Assembly (NCBI GenBank): GCA_946407725.1
Contig: CAMJPM010000003.1
Coordinates: forward strand, 21,230-85,229
Source of the DNA: an uncultured Lachnospiraceae bacterium
GTDB lineage: Bacteria > Bacillota > Clostridia > Lachnospirales > Lachnospiraceae
Direction: 5' to 3'
Length of the DNA stretch: 64,000 bases
The notes below the pieces were generated by a model that saw only the letters and a program-made list of their open reading frames with translations, was not told the DNA's origin and made no database searches. Shown piece after piece: positions 26,060 to 35,332 of the stretch (its first letter is position 1; every line of letters starts with the position of its first letter). Position numbers and translations under genes: made by a program.

Positions 26060-26938
26060 ATGAAAGTAGCAGTTATCGGCGCAGGTACTATGGGAAGCGG
26101 AATTGCCCAGGCTTTTGCAGTATGTGATGATGTGGAGAAGGTTTATCTCTGCGACATCAAACAGGAATTCGCTGACGGCGGAAAGAGCAAGATCGAGAAG
26201 AATCTCGGCAAGCTGGTTAAAAAGGAGAAGATGACCCAGGACGCAGCTGACGGCATCCTCGGAAAGATCGAGACAGGCCTTAATGCCATTGCCACAGATC
26301 CCGATCTCGTTGTTGAGGCAGCACTTGAGGTTATGGATCTTAAGAAGGAGACCTTTAAGGATCTTCAGGAGAACATCGTTAAGAATCCTGACTGCATCTA
26401 TGCTTCCAACACCTCTTCACTTTCCATTACAGAGATAGGGGCAGGACTTGCAAAGCCCATAATCGGAATGCATTTCTTCAATCCCGCACCTGTAATGAAG
26501 CTCATTGAGGTAATCAACGGCGCCAACACACCTAAGGAAGATACGGATAAGGTTATCGAGATATCAAAGAAGCTCGGCAAGACCCCTGTCCAGGTTAATG
26601 AGGCTCCCGGCTTTGTTGTTAACAGGATCCTTGTTCCCATGATCAATGAAGCTATCTTCATCTACAACGAGGGTATCGCTGACATTGAGGGTATCGATTC
26701 CGCTATGAAGCTTGGCTGCAATCATCCCATGGGACCCCTTGAGCTGGGCGATCTTATCGGTCTTGATGTCTGCCTTGCCATCATGGATGTGCTTTACAAG
26801 GAGACCGGAGACAGCAAGTACAGGGCCTGCACACTGCTCCGCAAGATGGTACGCGGAAAGAAGCTTGGACAGAAGACCGGCATCGGCTTCTACAAGTACA
26901 ATGAAGACAGGACCAAGACTCCCACTGACAAGCTTTGA
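26060..26938 (+). CDS. hbd: 3-hydroxybutyryl-CoA dehydrogenase
   Basis: A 292-residue enzyme reducing acetoacetyl-CoA to 3-hydroxybutyryl-CoA with NAD(P)H. The Rossmann motif GAGTMGSGIAQAF is at the start. The catalytic His-Glu region is IIGMHFFNPAPVMKLIEV, and the C-terminal domain has GFVVNRILVPMINEA and HPMGPLELGDLIGLD. AAGGAGGA precedes the ATG. It follows the four-hairpin spacer. Confidence 0.97.
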   Translation: MKVAVIGAGTMGSGIAQAFAVCDDVEKVYLCDIKQEFADGGKSKIEKNLGKLVKKEKMTQDAADGILGKIETGLNAIATDPDLVVEAALEVMDLKKETFKDLQENIVKNPDCIYASNTSSLSITEIGAGLAKPIIGMHFFNPAPVMKLIEVINGANTPKEDTDKVIEISKKLGKTPVQVNEAPGFVVNRILVPMINEAIFIYNEGIADIEGIDSAMKLGCNHPMGPLELGDLIGLDVCLAIMDVLYKETGDSKYRACTLLRKMVRGKKLGQKTGIGFYKYNEDRTKTPTDKL

Positions 26939-26966
26939 TTTATTGCTTATTCACGGACTGTTCCGC

Positions 26967-27122
26967 GGGACACGTGTCCTAAAAAGCAGGACACGTGCCA
27001 GGTACGATCGTTGAATTTCTGATGAAATTCAGTGATCTATGATAATGTCTCCTGCGGATGTAGAGGCCGCAGGAGATAAAGATATGATGAGGAAGCCTCC
27101 GGTTCAATAATGAGACCGGGGG
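26967..27122 (+). repeat. hbd-bcd spacer with four hairpins
   Basis: CACGTGTCCT/AGGACACGTG (26971-26980, 26988-26997; the left arm lies in the self-palindrome 26968-26979); TGAATTTC-TGAT-GAAATTCA (27012-27031); TCTCCTGCGG/CCGCAGGAGA (27048-27057, 27067-27076); CCGGT/ACCGG (27099-27103, 27115-27119). The 218-nt spacer carries no ORF of note. Confidence 0.75.
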
Positions 27123-27156
27123 AAGAAGTCATACATTTATTATAAGGAGGAAACAA

Positions 27157-28317
27157 ATGGATTTTTCTTTTAGCAAGGAACACATTCTGGCGAGGAACCT
27201 TTTTAAGGAATTCGCTGAAAAAGAGGTTAAGCCTCTTGCCATCGAAGTTGATGAGAAACACGAATTTCCCAGGGAAACCGTAACAAAGATGCAGAAGTAC
27301 GGCTTTATGGGAATTCCCATTCCGAAGGAATACGGCGGACAGGGCTGCGATCCCCTTACATACGCTATGTGTGTAGAAGAGCTGGCAAAGGTTTGCGGTA
27401 CGACAGCAGTTATCGTTTCAGCCCATACTTCCCTTTGCTGCGATCCTATACTGACCTATGGTACAGAGGAGCAGAAGCAGAAATATCTGGTACCCCTTGC
27501 AAAGGGTGAAAAGCTTGGTGCTTTCGGTCTTACAGAGCCCGGGGCAGGAACTGACGCACAGGGTGTTCAGACCAGGGCGGTTCTTTCCGAGGATGGAAAA
27601 GAGTGGATCCTTGACGGTTCCAAGTGCTTTATCACAAACGGTAAGGAAGCTGATGTTTACATCATCATCGCTTATACCGATATCGTAGAGGATAAGAAGG
27701 GCAGAAAGCAGAAGAAGTTCTCCGCATTCATAGTTGAGAAGGATACTCCCGGTTTTTCATTCGGAACAAAGGAAAACAAGATGGGTATCTGCGGTTCCTC
27801 AACCTACGAGCTTATTTTCCAGGATTGCCACATTCCTGCTGAGAACCTTCTTGGCACAAGAGGAAAGGGCTTTGCCATTGCCATGCATACTCTTGACGGC
27901 GGACGTATCGGTATTGCTGCACAGGCTCTTGGAATTGCTGAGGGCGCTCTTGACCGTACCATCGAGTACGTTAAGGAGAGGAAGCAGTTCGGACGTTCTA
28001 TCGGCGCTTTCCAGAACACACAGTTCCAGCTTGCAAATATGGCTACACAGGTTGAAGCTGCAAAGCTTCTTGTATATCAGGCTGCTGATGCAAAGGCTAC
28101 AAAGAGCTACTATGGCGTAGAAGCTGCGAAGGCAAAGCTTTTTGCTGCTGAGACCGCTATGGATGTTACCACAAAGTGCGTACAGCTTTTCGGCGGATAC
28201 GGATACATCAAAGAGTATGAAGTAGAGCGTATGATGAGGGATGCCAAGATAACAGAGATCTACGAAGGTACTTCTGAAGTTCAGAGAATGGTTATTTCCG
28301 GAGCACTCTTAAAATAA
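27157..28317 (+). CDS. bcd: Butyryl-CoA dehydrogenase
   Basis: A 386-residue FAD acyl-CoA dehydrogenase reducing crotonyl-CoA to butyryl-CoA. FGLTEPGAGTDA and CFITNG are flavin/substrate signatures, RKQFGRSIGAFQ and QLFGGYGY the C-terminal signatures. The catalytic base is the Glu of YEGTSEVQRM near residue 375. In anaerobes this enzyme pairs with EtfAB to bifurcate electrons from NADH to ferredoxin and crotonyl-CoA. The etf genes follow directly. Confidence 0.97.
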   Translation: MDFSFSKEHILARNLFKEFAEKEVKPLAIEVDEKHEFPRETVTKMQKYGFMGIPIPKEYGGQGCDPLTYAMCVEELAKVCGTTAVIVSAHTSLCCDPILTYGTEEQKQKYLVPLAKGEKLGAFGLTEPGAGTDAQGVQTRAVLSEDGKEWILDGSKCFITNGKEADVYIIIAYTDIVEDKKGRKQKKFSAFIVEKDTPGFSFGTKENKMGICGSSTYELIFQDCHIPAENLLGTRGKGFAIAMHTLDGGRIGIAAQALGIAEGALDRTIEYVKERKQFGRSIGAFQNTQFQLANMATQVEAAKLLVYQAADAKATKSYYGVEAAKAKLFAAETAMDVTTKCVQLFGGYGYIKEYEVERMMRDAKITEIYEGTSEVQRMVISGALLK

Positions 28318-28331
28318 TTCAAATATGAATG

Positions 28332-28390
28332 GCCCTTATTAAAGGCTTCTCCTTTTGGAAAACTGTCACCGAAGGAGACTTATGAGGGTC
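28332..28390 (+). repeat. bcd-etfB spacer: long imperfect hairpin
   Basis: CCCTTAT...TCTCCTT (from 28333) pairs imperfectly with AAGGAGACTTATGAGGG (to 28388), with an inner CTCCTT/AAGGAG stem. It fills most of the 98-nt spacer. Confidence 0.55.
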
Positions 28391-28415
28391 AGGAAAATAA
28401 GAAAGGAAAAAATAC

Positions 28416-29216
28416 ATGAAAATCGTTGTATGTATAAAGCAGGTGCCCGATACAAAGGGCGGGGTTAAGTTTAAACCCGATGGAACACTTGACAGAGGAG
28501 CAATGCTTGCCATCATGAATCCCGATGACAAGGCAGGACTTGAGGCAGCTCTCCGCTTAAAGGATGAGGATCCGGACAATACCGAAGTTACCGTTGTTAC
28601 CATGGGTCTTCCCAAGGCTGATGATGTTCTCCGTGAAGCTCTTGCAATGGGAGCGGATAAGGGACTTCTTATTACAGACAGGGTTCTGGGCGGTGCAGAT
28701 ACCTGGGCTACCAGCTCCACTATAGCAGGAGCTCTTAAGAACATGGAGTATGACCTCATTATCACAGGACGTCAGGCTATTGACGGTGATACCGCACAGG
28801 TTGGACCCCAGATCTCCGAGCATCTCGGGATCCCCGTAATCTCCTATGCTGAAGAGATAAAGGTTGACAGGGCTGCAAAAACCGTTACGGTTAAGCGTCA
28901 GTTCGATGACAGATATCACATGCTGACAGCAAAGCTTCCCTGCCTTGTAACAGCTCTTTCAGAATTAAATGAGCCCCGTTACATGACTCCCGGCGGGATC
29001 TTTGATGCCTATGCAGACGCTGAGCGCGTTACCGTATGGGGCAGGGACAAGTTGGATGTGGCTGATGAGAATATAGGTATGGGCGGATCACCCACAGTTA
29101 TCGCCAAGGCTTCCGACAAGGTTGCCAAGGGCAAGGGCGAAGTTGTTGCTCCGGGTTCACCGGCTGAAGCAGTCGACTATATCTATGGTAAGCTGACAGA
29201 AAAGCACGTCTTATAA
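28416..29216 (+). CDS. etfB: Electron transfer flavoprotein beta subunit
   Basis: A 266-residue EtfB. The start MKIVVCIKQVPDT is canonical. GRQAIDGDTAQVGPQ and the signature-like VKRQFDDRYHMLTAKLPCLVTA are present. In butyrate formers EtfB binds the FAD where NADH is oxidised. AGGAAA-type RBS precedes the start. etfA follows after 14 nt. Confidence 0.97.
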   Translation: MKIVVCIKQVPDTKGGVKFKPDGTLDRGAMLAIMNPDDKAGLEAALRLKDEDPDNTEVTVVTMGLPKADDVLREALAMGADKGLLITDRVLGGADTWATSSTIAGALKNMEYDLIITGRQAIDGDTAQVGPQISEHLGIPVISYAEEIKVDRAAKTVTVKRQFDDRYHMLTAKLPCLVTALSELNEPRYMTPGGIFDAYADAERVTVWGRDKLDVADENIGMGGSPTVIAKASDKVAKGKGEVVAPGSPAEAVDYIYGKLTEKHVL

Positions 29217-29230
29217 GAAGGAGGATTAAA

Positions 29231-30271
29231 ATGTCATTAGAAGAATATAAGGGCGTGTTTATTTACGCTCAGCAGGTAGATAATGAGGTTTCAAGCATTG
29301 CTTTAGAACTTCTGGGCAAAGCCAGGGATCTGGCAAATGACCTGGATAACAAGCAGGTTACGGCAGTGCTTATCGGCTCTGAGGTCGGAGGTCTTACGGA
29401 CATCCTTGCAGAGTACGGCGCTGACAGGGTCATCGTGGTTGATGATCCCGAGCTTAAGGAGTACAGGACAGAGCCCTATGCTCATGCACTTGCATCTGTA
29501 ATAAACGAGTTCAAGCCTGAGATCATGCTTGTAGGCGCAACAGCCATCGGCCGTGATCTGGGACCCAGGGTATCAGCAAGGGTACACACAGGACTTACCG
29601 CAGACTGCACACAGCTTGATATAGGTGACTTTCCCCTGCAGCCCGTAGAAGGTCAGGAGCAGAAGCATAAGCAGCTCCTTATGACCCGTCCCGCTTTCGG
29701 CGGAAATACAATAGCCACCATTGCCTGCCCTAATTTCAGGCCCCAGATGGCAACAGTACGTCCCGGCGTTATGCAGAAGATCGCTCCGAATAAGGGGGCT
29801 AAGGCAGAGGTTGTTGATTACAATCCCGGCTTCACGCCCAATGACTGCTATGTAACCATAGACAAGATCGTTAAGGAAGTATCCGGTGTTGCAAATATTC
29901 AGGACGCAAAGGTTCTGGTATCCGGCGGCCGTGGAGTCGGCAGCCCCGAGAACTTTAAGATCCTCGAGGAGCTGGCAGCATGCTTCAAGGGCGGCATGGT
30001 TTCCTGCTCACGTGCGGTTGTTGACAGCGGCTGGAAGCCCAAGGATATGCAGGTAGGACAGACCGGAAAGACCGTTCGTCCCCATGTTTATTTTGCCATC
30101 GGTATATCCGGCGCAATCCAGCACGCAGCAGGAATGGAAGAGTCCGATATCATCATCGCCATCAATAAGGACGAGAACGCTCCTATCTTTGATATAGCTG
30201 ATTACGGTATCGTAGGCGACTTAAACAAGATCGTTCCCGAGCTTACAAAGAAGATCAAGGCTGCTGAGTAA
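29231..30271 (+). CDS. etfA: Electron transfer flavoprotein alpha subunit
   Basis: A 346-residue EtfA. The C-terminal FAD domain is clear: VSGGRGVGSPENF, SRAVVDSGW, QVGQTGKTVRPHVYFAIGISGAIQH, INKDENAPIFDIADYGIVGD. It is the last gene of the butyrate operon and is followed by a terminator. AGAAGGAGGA precedes the ATG. Confidence 0.97.
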   Translation: MSLEEYKGVFIYAQQVDNEVSSIALELLGKARDLANDLDNKQVTAVLIGSEVGGLTDILAEYGADRVIVVDDPELKEYRTEPYAHALASVINEFKPEIMLVGATAIGRDLGPRVSARVHTGLTADCTQLDIGDFPLQPVEGQEQKHKQLLMTRPAFGGNTIATIACPNFRPQMATVRPGVMQKIAPNKGAKAEVVDYNPGFTPNDCYVTIDKIVKEVSGVANIQDAKVLVSGGRGVGSPENFKILEELAACFKGGMVSCSRAVVDSGWKPKDMQVGQTGKTVRPHVYFAIGISGAIQHAAGMEESDIIIAINKDENAPIFDIADYGIVGDLNKIVPELTKKIKAAE

Positions 30272-30295
30272 AATTGTTTTATTCGTAAAATCACC

Positions 30296-30324
30296 AAATC
30301 CGGTCCTTTCGGGGGCCGGATTTT
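30296..30324 (+). terminator. Terminator of the butyrate operon
   Basis: AAATCCGG (30296-30303) pairs with CCGGATTT (30316-30323) around a CC-TTTC-GG inner stem, ending in TTTT. It lies 25 nt after the etfA stop. Confidence 0.85.
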
Positions 30325-30347
30325 GCATTCCTCCCGTTAAAGGGTCA

Positions 30348-30376
30348 TTGAAAAAAGTCCTTCCGTTGTGTAAAAT
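30348..30376 (+). promoter_or_regulatory. Promoter before the broken AAA gene
   Basis: TTGAAA (30348-30353), 17-bp spacer, TAAAAT (30371-30376). The start codon at 30400 is 24 nt downstream. As the downstream gene is broken, this may now mainly drive cotH. Confidence 0.6.
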
Positions 30377-30399
30377 AAGGCATGACGGGAGACCTTTTT

Positions 30400-31738
30400 A
30401 TGGGTACTTATGTTAATCCGAGAAGCGAGAGCATGCAGTCCGCGGTGAGATCAGAGATTTATGTGGATAAAACAGGATTGCTTAAGGTGCTGAATAAAAA
30501 CCTGGGAACTGAGAAACGATATTTTTCCGTAAGCAGAGCCAGACGTTTCGGTAAGTCCATGGCTGCGGGAATGATAGATGCCTGTTACAGCAGGGAATGT
30601 GATTCACGGGAGCTTTTTTCACCCTATGAAATAGCGAAAGATCCGGATTTTGAGAAATATCTGAATAAGTATAATGTACTGCATTTTGATGTGGCAACTT
30701 ATTTTAATTCCGCAAAGAAGCCTGAAGATATCATTCCGAATCTGGATAAGGCGCTGTTACAGTCGGTGATTGAGGAATTCCCTTTCTTAAAAAAACTGAA
30801 GCCCGAGAATACCGCACAGGCTGTTTTTAGGGTATATGAAAAGGAAAATATTCAGTTCATAGTCATAATTGATGAATATGACTGTATCGTACGGGATGCT
30901 CCCGACAATGAGGAGCTTATCAGGGATTATCTGAAGTATCTCAGAGGGCTCTTTAAGACCGAGGAGTCGAAGAAATTCCTGGCCCTGGGCTATATCACGG
31001 GAATACTTCCCATAAAAAAGGTGAACGGAGAATCTGCTCTTAATAATTTCATGGAATATACCATGACCGATCCTAAGGAGCTCCAGACTTATTTTGGTTT
31101 TGGGCGAAAGGATCCGGGTTAATATAAGGCGCTTCCAGAATGATGTAACCCAGTTTGAATTTAAAGATGATGTTTTAGCCTGTCTTATACATATGGGGTA
31201 TCTCGGATATGATGCTTATACAAAGGAGGCATTCATACCAAACCGGGAGGTCGCGGAGGTCTTTGAGGACACTATAGCAACAGGTGACTGGGACGATGTG
31301 GCGGACGCTCTGAGGAGATCGGATGAACTCTTACGGGCAGTGCAGGAAAGGGAGGAAGAAAAGGTCGCGAAGGTCATTTCCGGGTCACATCAGGACTATG
31401 CCTCGATAATAAACTATAATGATGAAAATGCCCTGGCACTTGCCATCATGGTGAGCTTTTATACCGCAAGGGCTGATTATTATGTGAAAAGAGAGCTTCC
31501 TTTGGGAAGAGGCTTTGCTGATATAGTATTTATACCCAAGCGTGAGGGGGAAGTTCCTGCCATGATCGTGGAACTGAAATATAACCGCAGCGCAAGGGCG
31601 GCAATAAGACAGATAAAGGATAAGAAATATACCGGAGCCCTTTCGGACTATAAGGGCAAGATAGTGCTTGTGGGCATCAACTATTCGAAAAAAACCGGAA
31701 AGTATACCTGCAGGATCGAAACATTTACCATAAACTGA
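30400..31738 (+). pseudogene. AAA-ATPase-like / PD-(D/E)XK protein, internally deleted and frameshifted
   Basis: Frame one (30400-31122) gives the N-terminal AAA-ATPase-like domain (YVDKTGLL, SRARRFGKSM as P-loop-like motif, VIIDEYDC). It ends soon after NFMEYTMTDP, where intact relatives continue. Frame two (from about 31094) resumes at GERIRVN, FQNDVTQF and the C-terminal nuclease-like domain (GRGFADIVF, IVELKY). About 100 residues normally found between these parts are missing and the frame changes at ~31091-31100, so a deletion is the simplest cause. Such genes are abundant and multi-copy in Lachnospiraceae and Bacteroidetes. The end overlaps the cotH start by 1 nt. Confidence 0.85.
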
Positions 31739-33618
31739 TGCGAAAAAAAAGTCTTTTTATAATCTTCATAATGGCTTTTATGCCGCTTATGATCTATCTG
31801 TGCTGGTACGTATATGCCAATGATCCGTTTCTGGGGTACAGATCATATTTTGACACTATTTCCATTGATGTGAACGGCAAGGGAAAGACAAAGACCATTT
31901 TTACCTTTACTCCCGAAAGATTTCGGGAGGACCACTATATTTTCCTGCCTTCATCCGCAGTGTTATCGGAAACAAAAATCTATTATAAGACCGATGGCGT
32001 ATTGCTGCTGTCTTTTGAAAATGAAGAGGATAAGGCTCTGTATTCCGGGGGCAACCTCTCCAATGTTGAAAGGGATAAGATATATCAGGCTTCCTTTGTG
32101 AGCAGGTCCGGGGAGCTTTTGGAAAAGGGCAAGGTCATGTTCATGCAGTCCGTGGATACTGCGGCAGTCTATGTGGACACTGCAAGCGGCGGTATGGATA
32201 ACATCTATGCGGATAAGGAGCACAGGGAAAGAGGAAAGATATTCATAGAAGACGGCAGTGGAAAGATCGAGTACATGGGTGACCTGAAATACATCAAGGG
32301 ACATGGCAATACCACCTGGAAAGAGGATAAGAAGTCTCTGGGGATAGTGCTGGAGGATGCTGCGGATCTCTTTAATATGGGCGCTTCCTATGACTGGGTG
32401 CTTATGGCAAACTGTATGGATCAGACCATGATGGCAAATTCCATGGTCTATGACATGGGCAGAAAGGCCGGAATGAGATTTACAGCAGAGATGAAATACG
32501 CCGACCTCTACCTGAACGGCCATTATAACGGACTCTACCAGATAGCTGAAAAAAACAAGGTAGCTCCGGGAAGAGTGGATATCACCGATCTGAATACAAA
32601 AAACCAGAGGGCAAACACAGCCATAGATCCTTTAAGCTATGAGGTATACTCTGTAAATTACTCGGATCCGGGGGAACGTCAGGGACTATTTCTTCCCTAT
32701 GATCCCGTGGATATATCCGGAGGTTATCTTATCGAGCACGATTACGGCGAAAAATACGACCATGAGGTATCGAAGTTCAGGACGAAGACCGGAGACAGGT
32801 TTGTGCTCCGCTCGCCGGTATATGCTTCAAAGGCAGAGGTGGATTATATAGCGGGGGTCTTTGAAGAACTGGAGGAAAAGGCGGAAAAAGGCGAAGATGT
32901 TTCGGATCTCATAAACCTTGAGAGCTTTGCCGACAAGTATCTGCTTGAAGAGATAGTGAAAAACGACGGCGCCGGTGCAACCAGCTCTTACTTCTATAAG
33001 GATGCGGACGGTGTGGATCCCCTAATATACGCCGGCCCACCCTGGGATTACGATATGGCTCTCGGAAACAGCGGAAGGGGGCTTACGGATGTGGCGGACC
33101 ATCTGGATTTCTGTACCAACCACATGCAGCACACGCTGATATTCTACTATCTCTATATGAATAACAGGGATTTCCTGTCTCTGGTAAAAAAGAATTACAG
33201 AGAAAAATACAGGCCCCAGATAGTTGATCTTTTAGAGGGGGGACTTGATGAATATGTTTCTGTAGTGGATCAGGACGACGACATGGATACTGCCAGATGG
33301 CAGAGGGGTCCGGATGAGAGAATGGAAGCCGTGGAGATATTCAGGGAGTTCCTGAAAAAGAGGATGGATTTCCTGGACAGGGTGTGGCTGAATGACGAAA
33401 AGATATATATTGTCCATCTGGAAAAGGAGGGAACCAGCAGAAACCCCTATATAGGGCTTCTGGAGGGCGGAACCATGCAGGTCCTGCCTTCTCCCCGTTC
33501 CGGTGGACAGGACACTGTATGGTGGGTAAACAAGGAAACCGGAGAGACAGTTGACGAAAACACAAGGATATATGAAGATATGGTGATAATATCTTCGGCC
33601 TATTACGAAGAAAAATAG
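31738..33618 (+). CDS. CotH-family protein kinase-like protein, membrane anchored
   Basis: A 626-residue protein. Residues ~6-27 are one hydrophobic anchor with a short cytoplasmic basic start, so the rest is probably outside the membrane. The CotH fold is visible: KGHGNTTW at ~186, YDWVLMANCMDQTMM, ADLYLNGHYNGLYQI, and the metal-site-like PPWDYDMALGN at ~433. CotH of Bacillus phosphorylates spore-coat proteins, but many bacteria without spores carry homologs. It is followed by VTC- and DUF4956-domain genes, a recurrent trio. A C-terminal ~90-residue tail (after ~540) resembles a small repeat/Listeria-type module. The ATG overlaps the previous stop; no strong RBS. Confidence 0.88.
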   Translation: MRKKSLFIIFIMAFMPLMIYLCWYVYANDPFLGYRSYFDTISIDVNGKGKTKTIFTFTPERFREDHYIFLPSSAVLSETKIYYKTDGVLLLSFENEEDKALYSGGNLSNVERDKIYQASFVSRSGELLEKGKVMFMQSVDTAAVYVDTASGGMDNIYADKEHRERGKIFIEDGSGKIEYMGDLKYIKGHGNTTWKEDKKSLGIVLEDAADLFNMGASYDWVLMANCMDQTMMANSMVYDMGRKAGMRFTAEMKYADLYLNGHYNGLYQIAEKNKVAPGRVDITDLNTKNQRANTAIDPLSYEVYSVNYSDPGERQGLFLPYDPVDISGGYLIEHDYGEKYDHEVSKFRTKTGDRFVLRSPVYASKAEVDYIAGVFEELEEKAEKGEDVSDLINLESFADKYLLEEIVKNDGAGATSSYFYKDADGVDPLIYAGPPWDYDMALGNSGRGLTDVADHLDFCTNHMQHTLIFYYLYMNNRDFLSLVKKNYREKYRPQIVDLLEGGLDEYVSVVDQDDDMDTARWQRGPDERMEAVEIFREFLKKRMDFLDRVWLNDEKIYIVHLEKEGTSRNPYIGLLEGGTMQVLPSPRSGGQDTVWWVNKETGETVDENTRIYEDMVIISSAYYEEK

Positions 33619-33686
33619 CAATTCGTTGTATTAAAACAGTGATTCAGTAATTCTGGCGATTAAATAATATAATGTTATAAGCAGTA

Positions 33687-34406
33687 ATGGAAGAACAATA
33701 CAGGCATGAATACAAATATCCCCTGTCTGAGACCGCTCTTAAAATGTTCGGCAGCAGACTGAAGGGGATCATGAAGAAGGATCCCCATGCCGGGGATGAC
33801 GGAAAGTATTTAATAAGAAGTATTTATTATGATGACGTCTATGACAGCTGCTTCAGGGATAATGAAGACGGCATGGAGGTCAAGGAAAAATTCCGGATAA
33901 GGGCTTATAATGCTGATAACTCCTTTATTTCCCTTGAGCTTAAGCGGAAGGAACACGGAAAGACACAGAAGCTGTCGGAAGTAATAGACATGGAGCTCTA
34001 CAGGCACCTGGTATTCGGAGAGCCTTATCGGACGCCGGAACGGGCAGGTCCTCTTGCAAAAACCCTTATTATGCAGAGGAAAACAAGGCTTATGGGGCCG
34101 AAGATCATAGTTCAGTATGAGAGGGAACCCTTCATATATGAAAAGGGAAACGTGAGGGTCACCTTTGACCGTTTTATTTCCTTCTCACCCCTCATTGAAC
34201 GGATGTTTGAAAAGGATGCCTGTGCAATGCCGGTGCTTCCCGAAGGGATACATCTTCTGGAAGTAAAATGGGATGAATTCCTGCCGGAGGAGATAAGGAT
34301 CGCGCTGGAGAACAGTAACCTGCAAAGCACCTCCTTTTCAAAATACTATCTGGGCATGCAGAGCCTCAGGAACACTTATTACTACAAAAACAGTTTTAGT
34401 TTATGA
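33687..34406 (+). CDS. VTC-domain protein (polyphosphate-polymerase-like)
   Basis: A 239-residue protein resembling the catalytic tunnel domain of yeast Vtc4. RHEYKYPL, IRSIYYDD, KFRIRAYN, LELKRKEHGKTQK and ILIMQRK supply the basic residues lining the tunnel, and LLEVKWDE the late acidic strand. The yeast domain makes polyphosphate from ATP; bacterial members next to CotH and DUF4956 have not, to my knowledge, been shown to do so. It lies 68 nt after cotH, with TATAAT at 33668-33673 but no clear -35. Confidence 0.85.
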   Translation: MEEQYRHEYKYPLSETALKMFGSRLKGIMKKDPHAGDDGKYLIRSIYYDDVYDSCFRDNEDGMEVKEKFRIRAYNADNSFISLELKRKEHGKTQKLSEVIDMELYRHLVFGEPYRTPERAGPLAKTLIMQRKTRLMGPKIIVQYEREPFIYEKGNVRVTFDRFISFSPLIERMFEKDACAMPVLPEGIHLLEVKWDEFLPEEIRIALENSNLQSTSFSKYYLGMQSLRNTYYYKNSFSL

Positions 34407-34424
34407 TTTACAGCTATCTGTTCA

Positions 34425-34492
34425 GAACCCGGAAGGTTCAAAACAGATACTCTCTTATCGGTACCGGGCAGGCACGATACCGATGTTACCGG
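34425..34492 (+). repeat. Hairpins in the VTC-DUF4956 spacer
   Basis: GAACC-CGGAA-GGTTC nested inside CTGTT/AACAG, then ATCGGTA/TACCGAT around a 14-base loop. The 144-nt spacer has no other feature. Confidence 0.5.
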
Positions 34493-34550
34493 TTTAAGTT
34501 TCTCTTTGGGAAACGGACAAAGCACACCAGCCTGCAGAAAGGTACAGAAA

Positions 34551-35228
34551 ATGGAATTGGGAAAGATATTTAATCAGGCTTTTTTACAGGGGTTTGCAGG
34601 ACGTGACATAGGAACAAAGGAGATAATGATCTCCCTTATAATCACCGCGGTTTTGTCGGTGTATATCTTCTTTATATACAGAGCGGTCACGAGGAAACAC
34701 TTCTATTCAAAGAATTTCAATATATCCCTGGCTGTTGTGAGCCTTATCACCTGCGGCATAATCCTTACCATCCAGTCCAGCCTGGTGGTATCCCTGGGTA
34801 TGGTGGGTGCCCTTTCCATTGTCAGGTTCCGTACAGCGGTGAAAGAGCCTATGGATCTTGGATTTATGTTCTGGTCCATTTCCATCGGAATAATGTGTGG
34901 TGCCGGAATGACGGAGATCGCAATCCTTACATCCCTTGTGGTAACAATAATGATAGTGGTTCTGGAATTCGTTCCCATAGGGAAGGCTCCGGTACTGCTT
35001 CTGGTAAATTTCGGGGATTCTTCCGACACGGAGGAGGAGCTTGAGAGGGCAGTGGAGGCCAATACCGCTTTCCATAAGGTGCGCTCCAGAAATGTGACGG
35101 GGGGTGTCACGGATATAGTTTACGAAGTCCGCCTTAAAGATGAGAAGGCTCTTTCGAAGGCAGTCGCAGACATAAAGGGAGTCAATTCCTCAACAGTAAT
35201 GTCCCACGACGGGGAGATAAGTATCTGA
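34551..35228 (+). CDS. DUF4956 membrane protein
   Basis: A 225-residue protein with four hydrophobic helices (~25-140) and a soluble C-terminal domain. The core motif LGMVGALSIVRFRTAVKEPMD is the DUF4956 signature. It is the third gene of the CotH-VTC-DUF4956 trio. The in-frame ATG at 34551 follows AAAGGTACAG; an upstream start at 34506 falls in a hairpin-rich spacer. Function unknown. The stop overlaps a TGAATAGTTA motif. Confidence 0.85.
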   Translation: MELGKIFNQAFLQGFAGRDIGTKEIMISLIITAVLSVYIFFIYRAVTRKHFYSKNFNISLAVVSLITCGIILTIQSSLVVSLGMVGALSIVRFRTAVKEPMDLGFMFWSISIGIMCGAGMTEIAILTSLVVTIMIVVLEFVPIGKAPVLLLVNFGDSSDTEEELERAVEANTAFHKVRSRNVTGGVTDIVYEVRLKDEKALSKAVADIKGVNSSTVMSHDGEISI

Positions 35229-35297
35229 ATAGTTATCTGAAAAAATCAGATTCGGCAATTTTCACAAAATTTATTCCGAAATTTTTTGAAAAAGTAC

Positions 35298-35326
35298 TTG
35301 CAATCTGTTAAACCCTTGTGTATAAT
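35298..35326 (+). promoter_or_regulatory. Main promoter of the S10 ribosomal operon
   Basis: TTGCAA (35298-35303), 17-bp spacer, TATAAT (35321-35326). It is near consensus and lies ~247 nt before rpsJ, leaving a long leader. Confidence 0.8.
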
Positions 35327-35332
35327 AGCGTT

